From assembly GCF_900114745.1 (NCBI RefSeq), contig NZ_FOUB01000019.1:1-61112 (forward strand): a stretch of 61,112 bases of DNA. Reading direction: 5' to 3'. This document shows positions 42,867 to 52,090 of the stretch, piece by piece. This DNA comes from Nitrosomonas communis (GTDB lineage Bacteria > Pseudomonadota > Gammaproteobacteria > Burkholderiales > Nitrosomonadaceae). A model generated the notes under the pieces. The model was not told where the DNA came from. It did not search any database and saw nothing but the letters and a program-made list of their open reading frames with translations. The first letter of the stretch is position 1. Every line of letters begins with the position of its first letter. A program made the position numbers and the translations under genes.

Positions 42867-44249
42867 TTGAATAAGTCGATAGCACCAGGAAAGAACGACA
42901 TAACTAAATGGGTAGAATCCATTATTGTTACTATATTACTTCCTGTAATCGGCTATATGATTGATTCATTGGATCCTTTTTTTGTAAATTATCATTTTCC
43001 CTGGTTGATTCTAGCTCCTTTATTAATCGCCCTTCGACATGGGCTTGCTTATGGGATAGTGGCTGCTACAGTGCTTGTAGGAATAGTGACGACGGGCTTT
43101 TTATTTGATTGGCAAGAGGTTCCTTTTTTTCCAAAAGAAATGATCGTTGGTTTATTGCTGGTCACAATAATTTCAGCCGAATTTCATGAAACTTGGATTC
43201 GTAAAATCAAATTCTTTGAGAGTAAATATCATCATATTAACGCGAGAATGGATAAGTTTACTCGCGAATATCACCTTCTCAAAGGCTCACATCGTCAGTT
43301 AGAGTTACATGTAGCAAGTCAGGCAAAAAGTTTACGTTCTTTTTTGCATGATTTAGAGCGACATATTTTATCTTTAGAGAAAAATGAAGGCGAACCTCTA
43401 AAGGGTATCAGTGCAAGTATTCTTAAGCTTTTTAGTGACTTTGCAAGTGTGCAGATAGCTGCAATTTACGCGATAACAGATGATGAGCGAAAAGAAATTA
43501 ATCCTGAGCCTGTGGCTTATTTAGGACATACCCCACCTTTATTAATTTCAGATCCTTTAGTAAGAGAAGCCCTAAAAACAGGGCTTGTTGCGAGTATTAA
43601 ATTAGAAAATGAAAATGCGATGGATACTCCAGGAACACTTGTCGTTATTCCTTTAATTGACGTTTATCAGAAAATTTGGGGATTGGTTGTTGTGAATGAG
43701 ATGCCATTATTTGCATTGCAAGAAAGTACTATGGATTTATTTGCTGTACTAGGGGGAAGTATTGGTGATCTAGTGAAGCGGCGTGCAGAGGCCTATAGTT
43801 ATATAGATGATAGAGGAAAAGATGTTGAACTTAAATTGCGGCGTGTTTTAAATGAAATTAAACTTTTAAAGACATCTGCTATGTTGATTGGCGCAATTAT
43901 TGATTCTGAAGAATTGAAAAATAAATATCTCACTAGATTTCAAGCTAATTTGCGAGGAGTCGATAAAATTTGGATTTTCAATGACGAGCAAAATTATAAA
44001 ACTTATCTGATCCTGCTGCCTTATACGGATGAAAATGGTGCTAATGAGTTCTTAAACCGTATTGGACTATCAGAATTATTAGCTAAAAAAGTTTGCTATG
44101 AGTCCAATACTAAAGTCCTTAGCTACCATGATAGTGAAGTTAGTCTCAATATGTGGAGCTTAAATAATAAAACTTCACTAAAAAAATTAGTATCAGAAAT
44201 TTATCAATTTTATAAGAATAGAACGGCTTATTTTAATATCCAAAGATAA
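42867..44249 (+). CDS. pelD: c-di-GMP receptor PelD
   Basis: PelD is the inner-membrane c-di-GMP receptor that switches on Pel synthesis. The 460-residue protein starts with four hydrophobic segments (about 15-106), then a coiled coil (about 120-172), a GAF domain (about 175-305) and a degenerate GGDEF domain (about 330-450). The inhibitory-site motif RxxD is conserved as RGVD at 363-366, matching the site that binds c-di-GMP in P. aeruginosa PelD. The active-site GGDEF signature itself is absent, as in all PelD. The start is a TTG at 42867; no ATG lies upstream before a stop and the next in-frame ATG falls inside the first helix. pelE follows after 9 bp. Confidence 0.88.
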   Translation: MNKSIAPGKNDITKWVESIIVTILLPVIGYMIDSLDPFFVNYHFPWLILAPLLIALRHGLAYGIVAATVLVGIVTTGFLFDWQEVPFFPKEMIVGLLLVTIISAEFHETWIRKIKFFESKYHHINARMDKFTREYHLLKGSHRQLELHVASQAKSLRSFLHDLERHILSLEKNEGEPLKGISASILKLFSDFASVQIAAIYAITDDERKEINPEPVAYLGHTPPLLISDPLVREALKTGLVASIKLENENAMDTPGTLVVIPLIDVYQKIWGLVVVNEMPLFALQESTMDLFAVLGGSIGDLVKRRAEAYSYIDDRGKDVELKLRRVLNEIKLLKTSAMLIGAIIDSEELKNKYLTRFQANLRGVDKIWIFNDEQNYKTYLILLPYTDENGANEFLNRIGLSELLAKKVCYESNTKVLSYHDSEVSLNMWSLNNKTSLKKLVSEIYQFYKNRTAYFNIQR

Positions 44250-44258
44250 GAAATAAGA

Positions 44259-45269
44259 ATGCGATTATTTCTAATTCTGTGTAATTTAATTCTACTTGTT
44301 CTAGCATTAGGATTAGAAATATACGGCTTTAAGTTAATTCTAAATGAATCTATATCCGAACAAATTTTAATAACAGCTCTTTTTCTTCATTTTATTGCGA
44401 GTATCATAGCTGCCTGTATTTTTCCATCGATAATGGCATTTAATCGAAAACAACCTCAGTTGAAGATTTATATTTTCTTTTTTGTGGTTATTTTTTATTT
44501 ACCGGTGCTAGGATTAATAGGCTTAACTTTAGCAATACCATTCATAATTCGTCATTCTCCTAAATCAAAAAAAACCAATTTTGCTGTGAGCTTAAGTAAA
44601 ATTAGGAATCTTCCTGATATACCGGCGCAGACTATAGATGATAATTTTGCAAACTTACATAGTTTGTATCGGTCTAGAAATCCTGATAAAAGACTGCAGG
44701 CAATATATGCTTCATTAAAAATAAAAGATCGAGATGCCATTCCACTTTTGCGTATGGCACTTAGTGACCCAGTTGATGATATCAGATTGCTTGCTTACGC
44801 TTTATTGGACAGAAAAGAGCATAGTCTCAGCGAACGAATTAAGCATTCTAAGCAAAAACTTGAAAAAATAGAAAACTCAAGAAATAAACACTTGTATCGT
44901 CAGATTTCAAATGATTATTGGGAATTAGCAAATCTTGGTTTAACTCAAGGGGAAGCACGAAATTATGTGCTCAATATGGCCTGCAAATATATTGAACTGG
45001 GTCTTAAATATTATCCCCAAGATGTGGGATTATGCTTCCAGTACGCACAAATTTTGCTGAAGCTGGGAAATTTTGAGTGTGCGTATGAACAATTTAAAAA
45101 AGCTGAGAGCCTGGGAATGGAGCATAAAAAGTTACTGATTTACTATGCAGAAATTGCTTTTCATAGACATCAATACTACAAGGTAAAGCAATTAATGGCA
45201 GAGATAGATTATCCAGCAGCTTATCCTCAATTAACATCGGTAGTACAATTTTGGCAGAAAAGAAATTAA
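44259..45269 (+). CDS. pelE: Pel inner-membrane protein PelE
   Basis: The 336-residue protein occupies the pelE position. It has two or three N-terminal membrane helices (LILCNLILLVLALGLEIYGFKLIL, LITALFLHFIASIIAACIFPSIM, IFFFVVIFYLPVLGLIGLTLAIPF), then a soluble part with HEAT/TPR-like helices (LQAIYASLKIKDRDAIPLLRMALSDP; AQILLKLGNFECAYEQFKKAESLG). PelE is thought to join PelD, PelF and PelG in the synthase complex. The 3' end overlaps pelF by 19 bp. Sequence conservation of PelE is low in general, so the call rests on topology and position. Confidence 0.8.
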   Translation: MRLFLILCNLILLVLALGLEIYGFKLILNESISEQILITALFLHFIASIIAACIFPSIMAFNRKQPQLKIYIFFFVVIFYLPVLGLIGLTLAIPFIIRHSPKSKKTNFAVSLSKIRNLPDIPAQTIDDNFANLHSLYRSRNPDKRLQAIYASLKIKDRDAIPLLRMALSDPVDDIRLLAYALLDRKEHSLSERIKHSKQKLEKIENSRNKHLYRQISNDYWELANLGLTQGEARNYVLNMACKYIELGLKYYPQDVGLCFQYAQILLKLGNFECAYEQFKKAESLGMEHKKLLIYYAEIAFHRHQYYKVKQLMAEIDYPAAYPQLTSVVQFWQKRN

Positions 45270-46780
45270 AACAACAAAAACAAAAGCATGCAGATATTAC
45301 TCTCTTGTTAGAGGGCACTTATCCTTTTATTAGGGGAGGAGTTTCAGGCTGGGTACACCAGCTAATAGAAGGACTACCTCAGTATACCTTTGCACTGGTT
45401 TTTCTGGGATCGAAGGAAAAGGATTATACCGATCCAAAATATGCCGTACCTAATAATGTAGTTCATCTGGAATGCCATTATTTGTGGGATCCTTTTTCAT
45501 TCTCTAAGCCAAAAGCCTGTGACGGTAATAGTGAATATATTCAGAACTCAAGCAAGCTCCACGATTGGTTTCGCAATCCTTGTACAAGCTTCGATGAAGC
45601 ACTAGTAAGTAAAATTTTGGTTTCTTTGGGACAACCGTCTGGCTTTACTGTGGAGGAGTTTTTTTATAGTGTAGCGTCATGGGAGCAGATCTGTAAGCAA
45701 TATTATAAAAATAATGCAGACAATTCATTCATAGATTACATATGGGCAATTAAATCCATGCATGCTCCATTATTTAGGATTGCCAATATTGCTCACCAAT
45801 TTGCTCTTAGTACAGGAACGTTTCATACTGTGTCTACAGGCTTTGCAGGTTTGCTAGGAGTGTTGTTGCATTATTTAACCAACCGACCGTTAATACTAAC
45901 GGAACATGGTATTTACACAAAAGAAAGAAAAATAGATTTACAGTCTCTTTTTATCAAGGAGCACCGTGATTTATTAAGTGATGCTTATCATATGGGGATG
46001 CAATATCAGGAGTTATTATGGCTAAGATATTTTGAATCATTGGGGCGGCTTATTTATAAAGCATCGAACCCTATTATTAGTCTTTATGAGAAAAATAGAG
46101 AACGGCAGATTACTGATGGTGCAGATCGCGACCGTACAAAGGTTATACCAAACGGAATGGAAATTGAGCGGTTTCTTACTCTACGTGCACAACGGCCAGA
46201 AAAAATTCCCCTCGTGATTGGATTGCTTGGAAGAATAGTACCTATAAAGGATATTAAAACTTTTATTAGGGGCATGCGTACAGTTGTTACTCAATTACCT
46301 GAAGCTGAAGGTTGGCTGATTGGGCCAGATGATGAAGATAAAGAGTACGCGCAGGAATGTAGAGATTTAGTGCTGGAGCTAGAATTGGAAAAAAATGTAC
46401 ATTTTTTAGGATTCCAAAAAATAAGCGATATACTTCCTCGTCTAGGGTTGTTGGTATTGTCATCAATCAGTGAAGCTTTTCCGCTAGTATTACTTGAGGC
46501 CTATGCAAGCGGTTTACCAGTGGTGACAACTGATGTGGGTTGCTGTCGGGAAATCATCGAAGGCAGTAGCGACGAAGACCGTGCTTTGGGATGTGCTGGA
46601 ATAGTAGTTCCCATTGCTAATCCAGAAGCCATTGCAGAAGCAGTTATTACACTGCTGACCGATGAGAATCGGTGGCATTCAGCACAAAGAGCCGGCATTC
46701 AACGAGTTGAGAGTTATTATACGCAGTCTAGAATGCTAGACGGCTATAAAACAATTTATGATCAGGCATTGATACAATAA
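45251..46780 (+). CDS. pelF: Pel glycosyltransferase PelF (GT4)
   Basis: PelF is the cytosolic polymerase that builds the Pel chain from UDP-sugars. The 509-residue protein starts (TTG at 45251, inside pelE) with ADITLLLEGTYPFIRGGVSGWVHQLIEGLPQ, the PelF-specific N-terminus. The GT4 C-terminal half has VIGLLGRIVPIKDIKTFIRGM, VHFLGF and SEAFPLVLLEAYASGLPVVTTDVG, which contains the EX7E catalytic motif. The stop codon overlaps the start of pelG (TAATG). No signal peptide is present, as expected for a cytosolic enzyme held at the membrane by PelDEG. Confidence 0.93.
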   Translation: MAEKKLKQQKQKHADITLLLEGTYPFIRGGVSGWVHQLIEGLPQYTFALVFLGSKEKDYTDPKYAVPNNVVHLECHYLWDPFSFSKPKACDGNSEYIQNSSKLHDWFRNPCTSFDEALVSKILVSLGQPSGFTVEEFFYSVASWEQICKQYYKNNADNSFIDYIWAIKSMHAPLFRIANIAHQFALSTGTFHTVSTGFAGLLGVLLHYLTNRPLILTEHGIYTKERKIDLQSLFIKEHRDLLSDAYHMGMQYQELLWLRYFESLGRLIYKASNPIISLYEKNRERQITDGADRDRTKVIPNGMEIERFLTLRAQRPEKIPLVIGLLGRIVPIKDIKTFIRGMRTVVTQLPEAEGWLIGPDDEDKEYAQECRDLVLELELEKNVHFLGFQKISDILPRLGLLVLSSISEAFPLVLLEAYASGLPVVTTDVGCCREIIEGSSDEDRALGCAGIVVPIANPEAIAEAVITLLTDENRWHSAQRAGIQRVESYYTQSRMLDGYKTIYDQALIQ

Positions 46781-48162
46781 TGGCGGGCATTGGGTTCAGA
46801 CTACGTGAACTGATGAAGGCAGATACTCTTTCTGGAGTACTGTTAGCATATAGTTTCGCCGGAATTATTGGTTCTGGCCCATGGGTGTTATCGATCGTTG
46901 GGATACTATTAATTGGTTTCATCAGCACAGAAAACTCCTCTGTACCTTATTTTGTAGGACAGTTCCAGATATCTGTAACTTATCTGATGGCCGTATCTTT
47001 AATTCTGACTGGTCCATTACAGTTAATAATCACGCGTTTTATTGCTGACAGATTATATGAAAAGCATGATGAGTTAGTTCTGCCAAACCTGATTGGTGCA
47101 ATATGTCTTGTAATCACTGTAATCGGGACACTGGCAAGTTTATGTTTAATTTATTTTTTTGCTGGTTCTGTATTGTATCGCTTATTAATGTTAAGTGGTT
47201 TGATTATTCTTTCTACTATCTGGATAGTAGTGATCATTTTATCGGGGCTCAAGGCATACCGTGAAATTTTGTTAGCATTTCTGTTAGGTTATGGGATAAC
47301 GGTATGGGCTTCTAAAGAATTGGGTAAGTTTGGACTGGAAGGCTTGCTTTCTGGGTTTGTTGTAGGACAAGGCATCTTATTATTTATGCTTATGGTTGTA
47401 GTTTTTAACTCCTATTCAAGTAATAGACTAATTGCTTTTGATTTTTTGCGACGAAGCCAGATATTTCCAAGCTTGGCAATTACTGGCTTCCTTTATAACG
47501 TAGCTATTTGGGCTGATAAGTTTATTTTCTGGTTTAATCCTCAAACAAGTGCTTCGATTATTTTTCCTTTAAGAGGATCGGAGCTTTATGATCTTCCGAT
47601 ATTTCTTGCCTATTTATCAATCATACCTGGGATGGCAGTATTTTTATTGCGAATAGAAACAGATTTTGTAGAAAAGTATACAAAGTTTTATGGCGCTATT
47701 AATGGCGGTGCTTCCTTAAAGCGTATTTTAGAAATCTATGAGGAAATGCTTGCAACAATTCGAAGAGGATTTTTCGAAATCATTAAAGTGCAGGGAATGA
47801 CTATCGTAATCCTGTTGGCTTTAGGAGATAAATTACTAACATGGGTGGGGATATCACCTTTTTATAAAGTACTGTTAAATATTGATTTGATTGCGGTCGG
47901 AATACAAGTATTACTGCTGGCCGTTCTCAATTTATTGTTTTATTTTGATTATCGTAAAGATGCACTCTACCTCTGCTTTTTATTTCTCGCCTCAAATATT
48001 ATATTGACGTTTCTGAGTCAATATCTGGGACCTGTATTTTATGGTTATGGTTTTGCTTTGTCAGTTGCGTTAACTACGGTAGTTGGAATGGTCATCGTCT
48101 CAAAAAGACTTAACTTATTGGTTTATGAGACATTTATGCTACATTATAAAACTGGAGATTAA
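46780..48162 (+). CDS. pelG: Pel inner-membrane transporter PelG
   Basis: PelG is a 12-helix membrane protein of the MOP/PST superfamily that moves the growing polymer across the inner membrane. The 460-residue protein begins MAGIGFRLRELMKADTLSGVLLAYSFAGIIGSGPWVLSI, the PelG family signature, and alternates hydrophobic segments to the end. It starts on the last base of pelF. The 3' end of pelG is the left edge of a 966-bp tandem duplication that includes the start of pelA. Confidence 0.93.
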   Translation: MAGIGFRLRELMKADTLSGVLLAYSFAGIIGSGPWVLSIVGILLIGFISTENSSVPYFVGQFQISVTYLMAVSLILTGPLQLIITRFIADRLYEKHDELVLPNLIGAICLVITVIGTLASLCLIYFFAGSVLYRLLMLSGLIILSTIWIVVIILSGLKAYREILLAFLLGYGITVWASKELGKFGLEGLLSGFVVGQGILLFMLMVVVFNSYSSNRLIAFDFLRRSQIFPSLAITGFLYNVAIWADKFIFWFNPQTSASIIFPLRGSELYDLPIFLAYLSIIPGMAVFLLRIETDFVEKYTKFYGAINGGASLKRILEIYEEMLATIRRGFFEIIKVQGMTIVILLALGDKLLTWVGISPFYKVLLNIDLIAVGIQVLLLAVLNLLFYFDYRKDALYLCFLFLASNIILTFLSQYLGPVFYGYGFALSVALTTVVGMVIVSKRLNLLVYETFMLHYKTGD

Positions 48163-50073
48163 AAATCAATTATATATACCTTTAAAAGTAAGTTTTTCGG
48201 TTTTGCTGAAAGTAGTCAGCTTAATGCTTATTTCATGGGAAAAAGAAAAATATGAAATTAATCTTCTTGAACTATCGAGCGGTTGTATTACTTATTCAAG
48301 CATGGTTTTATTGAGTATCTGCTTGCCCCTACATACGAATCAGAGTATCGCATTTTTCTATGGTCGGCCTGTTCCGGTGAATTTACTTTCACATTATAAG
48401 CAAGTGGTAGTGGAGCCAGAGAATATGGATAATCTGGATGATCTCCATGCTAAAGGAACAAACGTATTTGCCTATATAAGTATTGGAGAAATCCATCCGA
48501 CACGCTCTTGGTATTCAGAAATTCCTAAATCCTGGTTTCTGGGCAGTAATGAAAAATGGGGGAGTCGTATTATTGACTTAACCCAACAAAGATGGCATGA
48601 CTATCTTATTAATAAATATTTAAGTAAGCTGTGGAAAGAAGGATATCGTGGCTTTTTTCTGGATACAATGGATAGTTACCAAAGTGCTGTTCATGATTCT
48701 GATGGTCGATTGCTTCAGGAAAAAGCATTAGCAAGCCTCATTCGTCGTCTTCATCAACATTTTCCAGGGGTTAAGCTTATTTTTAACCGTGGGTTTGAGG
48801 TTTTACCGGAAGTTGGTCAATATGCTGTCGCGCTGGCTGCGGAATCGCTATTCGAAGGTTGGGACCCAGCTAAACAAGAATATACCGAAGTTAAAGAAGC
48901 AGATCGTCACTGGTTGTTGGAGAAGCTAAGGCAGACACGAGATCAATATGGATTACAAATAATTGTTATCGATTATGTTGACCCAAAGCAGAGAGAATTG
49001 GCGCGAAAGACTGCTAAACGTATCTCTTACTTGGGTTTTACGCCTTGGGTGGCCACTCCTAGACTCGACATTCTTGGTGTCGGATTGTCAGAAATTTTTC
49101 CCAGTACCATCATAAAATCGGAAATTAAAAATTAATTTAACCCCTCTAAGAGGCAAGTTTCTCGGTTTTGCTGAAGATAGTTGGCTTCGTGCTTATCTTA
49201 TGGAAAAGAGGCAAATATGAAATTAATCTTCTTGAACTATCGAGCAGTTATACTCCTTATTTATAGCATGATTTTATTGAGTATCTGCTTGCCCCTACAT
49301 GCAAACCAGAGTATCGCATTTTTCTATGGTCGGCCTGTTCCGGTGAATTTACTTTCACATTATAAGCAAGTGGTAGTGGAGCCAGAGAATATGGATAATC
49401 TGGATGATCTCCAAGCTAAAGGAACAAATGTATTTGCCTATATAAGTATTGGAGAAATCCATCTGACGCGCTCTTGGTATTCAGAAATTCCTAAATCCTG
49501 GTTTCTGGGCAGTAATGAAAAATGGGGGAGTCGTATTATTGACTTAACCCAACAAGGATGGCATGACTATCTTATTAATAAATATTTAAGTAAGCTGTGG
49601 AAAGAAGGATATCGTGGCTTTTTTCTGGATACAATGGATAGTTACCAAAGTGCTGTTCATGATTCTGATGGTCGATTACTTCAGGAAAAAGCATTAGCAA
49701 GCCTCATTCGTCGTATTCATCAACATTTTCCAGGGGTTAAGCTTATTTTTAACCGTGGGTTTGAGGTTTTACCGGAAGTTGGTCAATATGCTGTCGCGCT
49801 GGCTGCGGAATCGCTATTCGAAGGTTGGGACCCAGCTAAACAAGAATATACCGAAGTTAAAGAAGCAGATCGTCACTGGTTGTTGGAGAAGCTAAGGCAG
49901 ACACGAGATCAATATGGATTACAAATAATTGTTATCGATTATGTTGACCCAAAGCAGAGAGAATTGGCGCGAAAGACTGCTAAACGTATATCTGACTTAG
50001 GTTTTACACCCTGGGTGGCAACTCCTAAATTAGATATTCTTGGTGTCGGATTGTCGGAAATATTTCCAAGACG
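48142..50073. repeat. Tandem duplication (2 x about 966 bp) covering the pelA 5' half
   Basis: Copy 1 is 48142-49107 and copy 2 is 49108-50073. The unit starts in the last codons of pelG (CATTATAAAACTGGAGATTA in copy 1, CATCATAAAATCGGAAATTA in copy 2) and runs through the leader and the whole N-terminal hydrolase domain of pelA. The start ATGs are 965 bp apart and the 3' ends 966 bp apart, so copy 1 has lost one base. Nucleotide identity in the coding part is very high by eye, with most differences silent or in the short leader. Confidence 0.88.
48252..49135 (+). pseudogene. Partial pelA duplicate, frameshifted in the signal peptide and truncated
   Basis: This is the first copy of the tandem duplication. 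From the ATG at 48252 the frame matches pelA until about 48296, where one base is missing relative to copy 2 and the reading frame runs into TGA. The downstream frame is open to 49135 and encodes an essentially complete hydrolase domain (TNQSIAFFYGRPVPVNLL to DILGVGLSEIF). It then ends in an unrelated tail (STIIKSEIKN) created by the duplication junction. It has no deacetylase half. A shorter start at 48302 would leave a signal peptide without an n-region. It is probably not exported and may not be translated. Confidence 0.8.
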
Positions 50074-51997
50074 AATTTTAGCGCTTTATGATGGGCAAGA
50101 GCATCCAGAAGGATTGCAGCGAACTGATGTGCATAAATTACTTGCCATGCCACTAGAATATATGGGTTATACAGTTGATTATTTAGATGTAAACAGTGGA
50201 CTACCAACTCAATCACTGATAGGACAATATGCCGGGATTGTCACCTGGTTCAACAACGATACTTTACGAGGACCAATAAATTATAGAGATTGGCTATTAA
50301 ACCAAATAGATTCTGGCATAAAGGTTGCTATTCTGGGTAATCTAGGTTTTAAAGCTAATAATACTTTTTTGCAGCATTTGCAGGTCAAATTAAGTCAGTC
50401 AGCAATAAAAGAGCCAATCAAAATTGAACGGAGCGATCAAATTATTGGTTATGAAGTGAAACCTCAGCCAAAAACACGCGGGTTCACCGCCTGGCAAGCT
50501 TCAGGAAATATTGATACACATCTAAGTTTGATAGATCAAAATAAACAATCTTGGGTCGCTGTATTTACTGGACAGTGGGGTGGAGTTGCCTTCCACCCTT
50601 ATGTAATTGAGATTGGCTATGAGGGACGTCAGCGGTGGATTATCGACCCATTTAAATTTTTAACCAAGGCTCTCGACCTACCAGAAATACCTGTTCCTGA
50701 TGTCACCACTGAGAATGGCAGACGATTATTACTGGTGCAAATTGATGGTGATGGATCCAGCAATAAAGCAGAGATACCGGGAACACCCTTAACAATAAAA
50801 GTGATTCAGGATTATTTCTTAAAAAAATATAAATTGCCATCGACGGTTTCCATAATTGAAGGAGAAGCAGCAAACGGTAACTCTACAGATAGGCTTACTG
50901 AAATCGAGAAAGTGGCGCGAAACATTTTTGATCTAAATAATGTTGAGATCGCTAGCCATTCTTATAGTCATCCTTCAACATGGTTCCTAAAGAATAATAT
51001 TGATGCAAGAGGTGATGATTTTAACTTTTCCATTCCTGATTATAAGTTTAGCTTGGAACGGGAAATCGCTGGATCGGTAAATTATATTAATAAAAAGCTG
51101 GCGCCTGAGAAAAAGCAAGTTCGTGTTTTTTTCTGGACTGGCGATGCGCTGGCAGATAAAGAAGCTTTAACTCTGACGCATTCGCTTGGATTGGAGAATA
51201 TGAATGGCGGTGGTGCGACTATAAGCAAAGATGAAAAAACCATGACACGTGTACCCCCTCTGGGCTATGCAATTGGCGATCAATTTCAGGTATATGCTCC
51301 GATTGCAAGTGAGCATGTTTTTACGAACAGCTGGCAAGGCTCTTTTTACGGATTTAATCGGGTCATTGAAACTATGCAGCTTACAGATAGCCCGCTGCGC
51401 CTGAAACCATTGCATATTCATTATCACTTTTATTCGGGAAGTAAGATAGCATCTATCAATGCGCTTCAATCTGTTTATGACTGGAGCATTAAACAGGAAC
51501 CAAGAGCTATTTGGGTGAGTGAGTATGCTCAGAAGGTAAATGAATTTCGGAGTATTACTCTGTCCCGCAGAATCGATGGTACTTGGGATATCAGAGGACT
51601 CAATACATTACGTACTTTACGTCTGCCAGTATCGCTAGGATGGCCAGATTTGGAAAATTCTGAAGGAATAATAGGCGTTCGGGACATTAAGCAGGGACGG
51701 TATGTGCATCTTTTACCTAATCATGGGCAAGCTCTATTGAATACAACTTCTGAGCTTCCTTCTTCCACCTATCTATTACATAGCAACGGAGAGGTCGGAA
51801 AGTGGCAAAAGACTGCGGAAGGAACGAATTTACAAGTACATGCTCATATGCCGTTAGAGTTAGTCATCGCATCTTCAAAACGTAAATGCTATATTAATTG
51901 GAGAGATGGAAAGCTTGATGGACAGCAACAGAACCGAAGCTGGAAATTTATTTTTCCTATAACCAAGCTTGAGAATGCCTCGCTTGTTTGTCATTAG
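49217..51997 (+). CDS. pelA: Pel hydrolase/deacetylase PelA
   Basis: PelA is the periplasmic enzyme that deacetylates and trims Pel before export. From the ATG at 49217 (AGAGG 8 bases upstream; it replaces the TTG at 49181) the protein has 926 residues. Residues 1-28 are a signal peptide. Residues about 30-285 form the GH166 endo-alpha-1,4-N-acetylgalactosaminidase domain, with FFLDTMDSY and the catalytic Glu in LFEGWD (about 202). Residues about 285-490 form a Rossmann-like linker. From about 500 follows a CE4-like deacetylase with QIDGDG (509-513) and HSYSH (581-585) as the metal site. It lies last in pelDEFGA order, whereas P. aeruginosa starts with pelA. Confidence 0.92.
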   Translation: MKLIFLNYRAVILLIYSMILLSICLPLHANQSIAFFYGRPVPVNLLSHYKQVVVEPENMDNLDDLQAKGTNVFAYISIGEIHLTRSWYSEIPKSWFLGSNEKWGSRIIDLTQQGWHDYLINKYLSKLWKEGYRGFFLDTMDSYQSAVHDSDGRLLQEKALASLIRRIHQHFPGVKLIFNRGFEVLPEVGQYAVALAAESLFEGWDPAKQEYTEVKEADRHWLLEKLRQTRDQYGLQIIVIDYVDPKQRELARKTAKRISDLGFTPWVATPKLDILGVGLSEIFPRRILALYDGQEHPEGLQRTDVHKLLAMPLEYMGYTVDYLDVNSGLPTQSLIGQYAGIVTWFNNDTLRGPINYRDWLLNQIDSGIKVAILGNLGFKANNTFLQHLQVKLSQSAIKEPIKIERSDQIIGYEVKPQPKTRGFTAWQASGNIDTHLSLIDQNKQSWVAVFTGQWGGVAFHPYVIEIGYEGRQRWIIDPFKFLTKALDLPEIPVPDVTTENGRRLLLVQIDGDGSSNKAEIPGTPLTIKVIQDYFLKKYKLPSTVSIIEGEAANGNSTDRLTEIEKVARNIFDLNNVEIASHSYSHPSTWFLKNNIDARGDDFNFSIPDYKFSLEREIAGSVNYINKKLAPEKKQVRVFFWTGDALADKEALTLTHSLGLENMNGGGATISKDEKTMTRVPPLGYAIGDQFQVYAPIASEHVFTNSWQGSFYGFNRVIETMQLTDSPLRLKPLHIHYHFYSGSKIASINALQSVYDWSIKQEPRAIWVSEYAQKVNEFRSITLSRRIDGTWDIRGLNTLRTLRLPVSLGWPDLENSEGIIGVRDIKQGRYVHLLPNHGQALLNTTSELPSSTYLLHSNGEVGKWQKTAEGTNLQVHAHMPLELVIASSKRKCYINWRDGKLDGQQQNRSWKFIFPITKLENASLVCH

Positions 51998-52090
51998 AAG
52001 ATTTTTTCGATGTGTTAGGCAACGAGAAAGAGTATCTTTAAATTTTTTTAAAAAACTTAAATGTAAATTAAGAGCTAACTCGTAAAAAAT

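Noticed and set aside
48083..48251. Open frame extending the partial pelA copy upstream into pelG (start at 48083)
   Set aside because: It runs antiphase through the end of pelG and through the leader that, in copy 2, is untranslated; the true start by homology is at 48252 in another frame.
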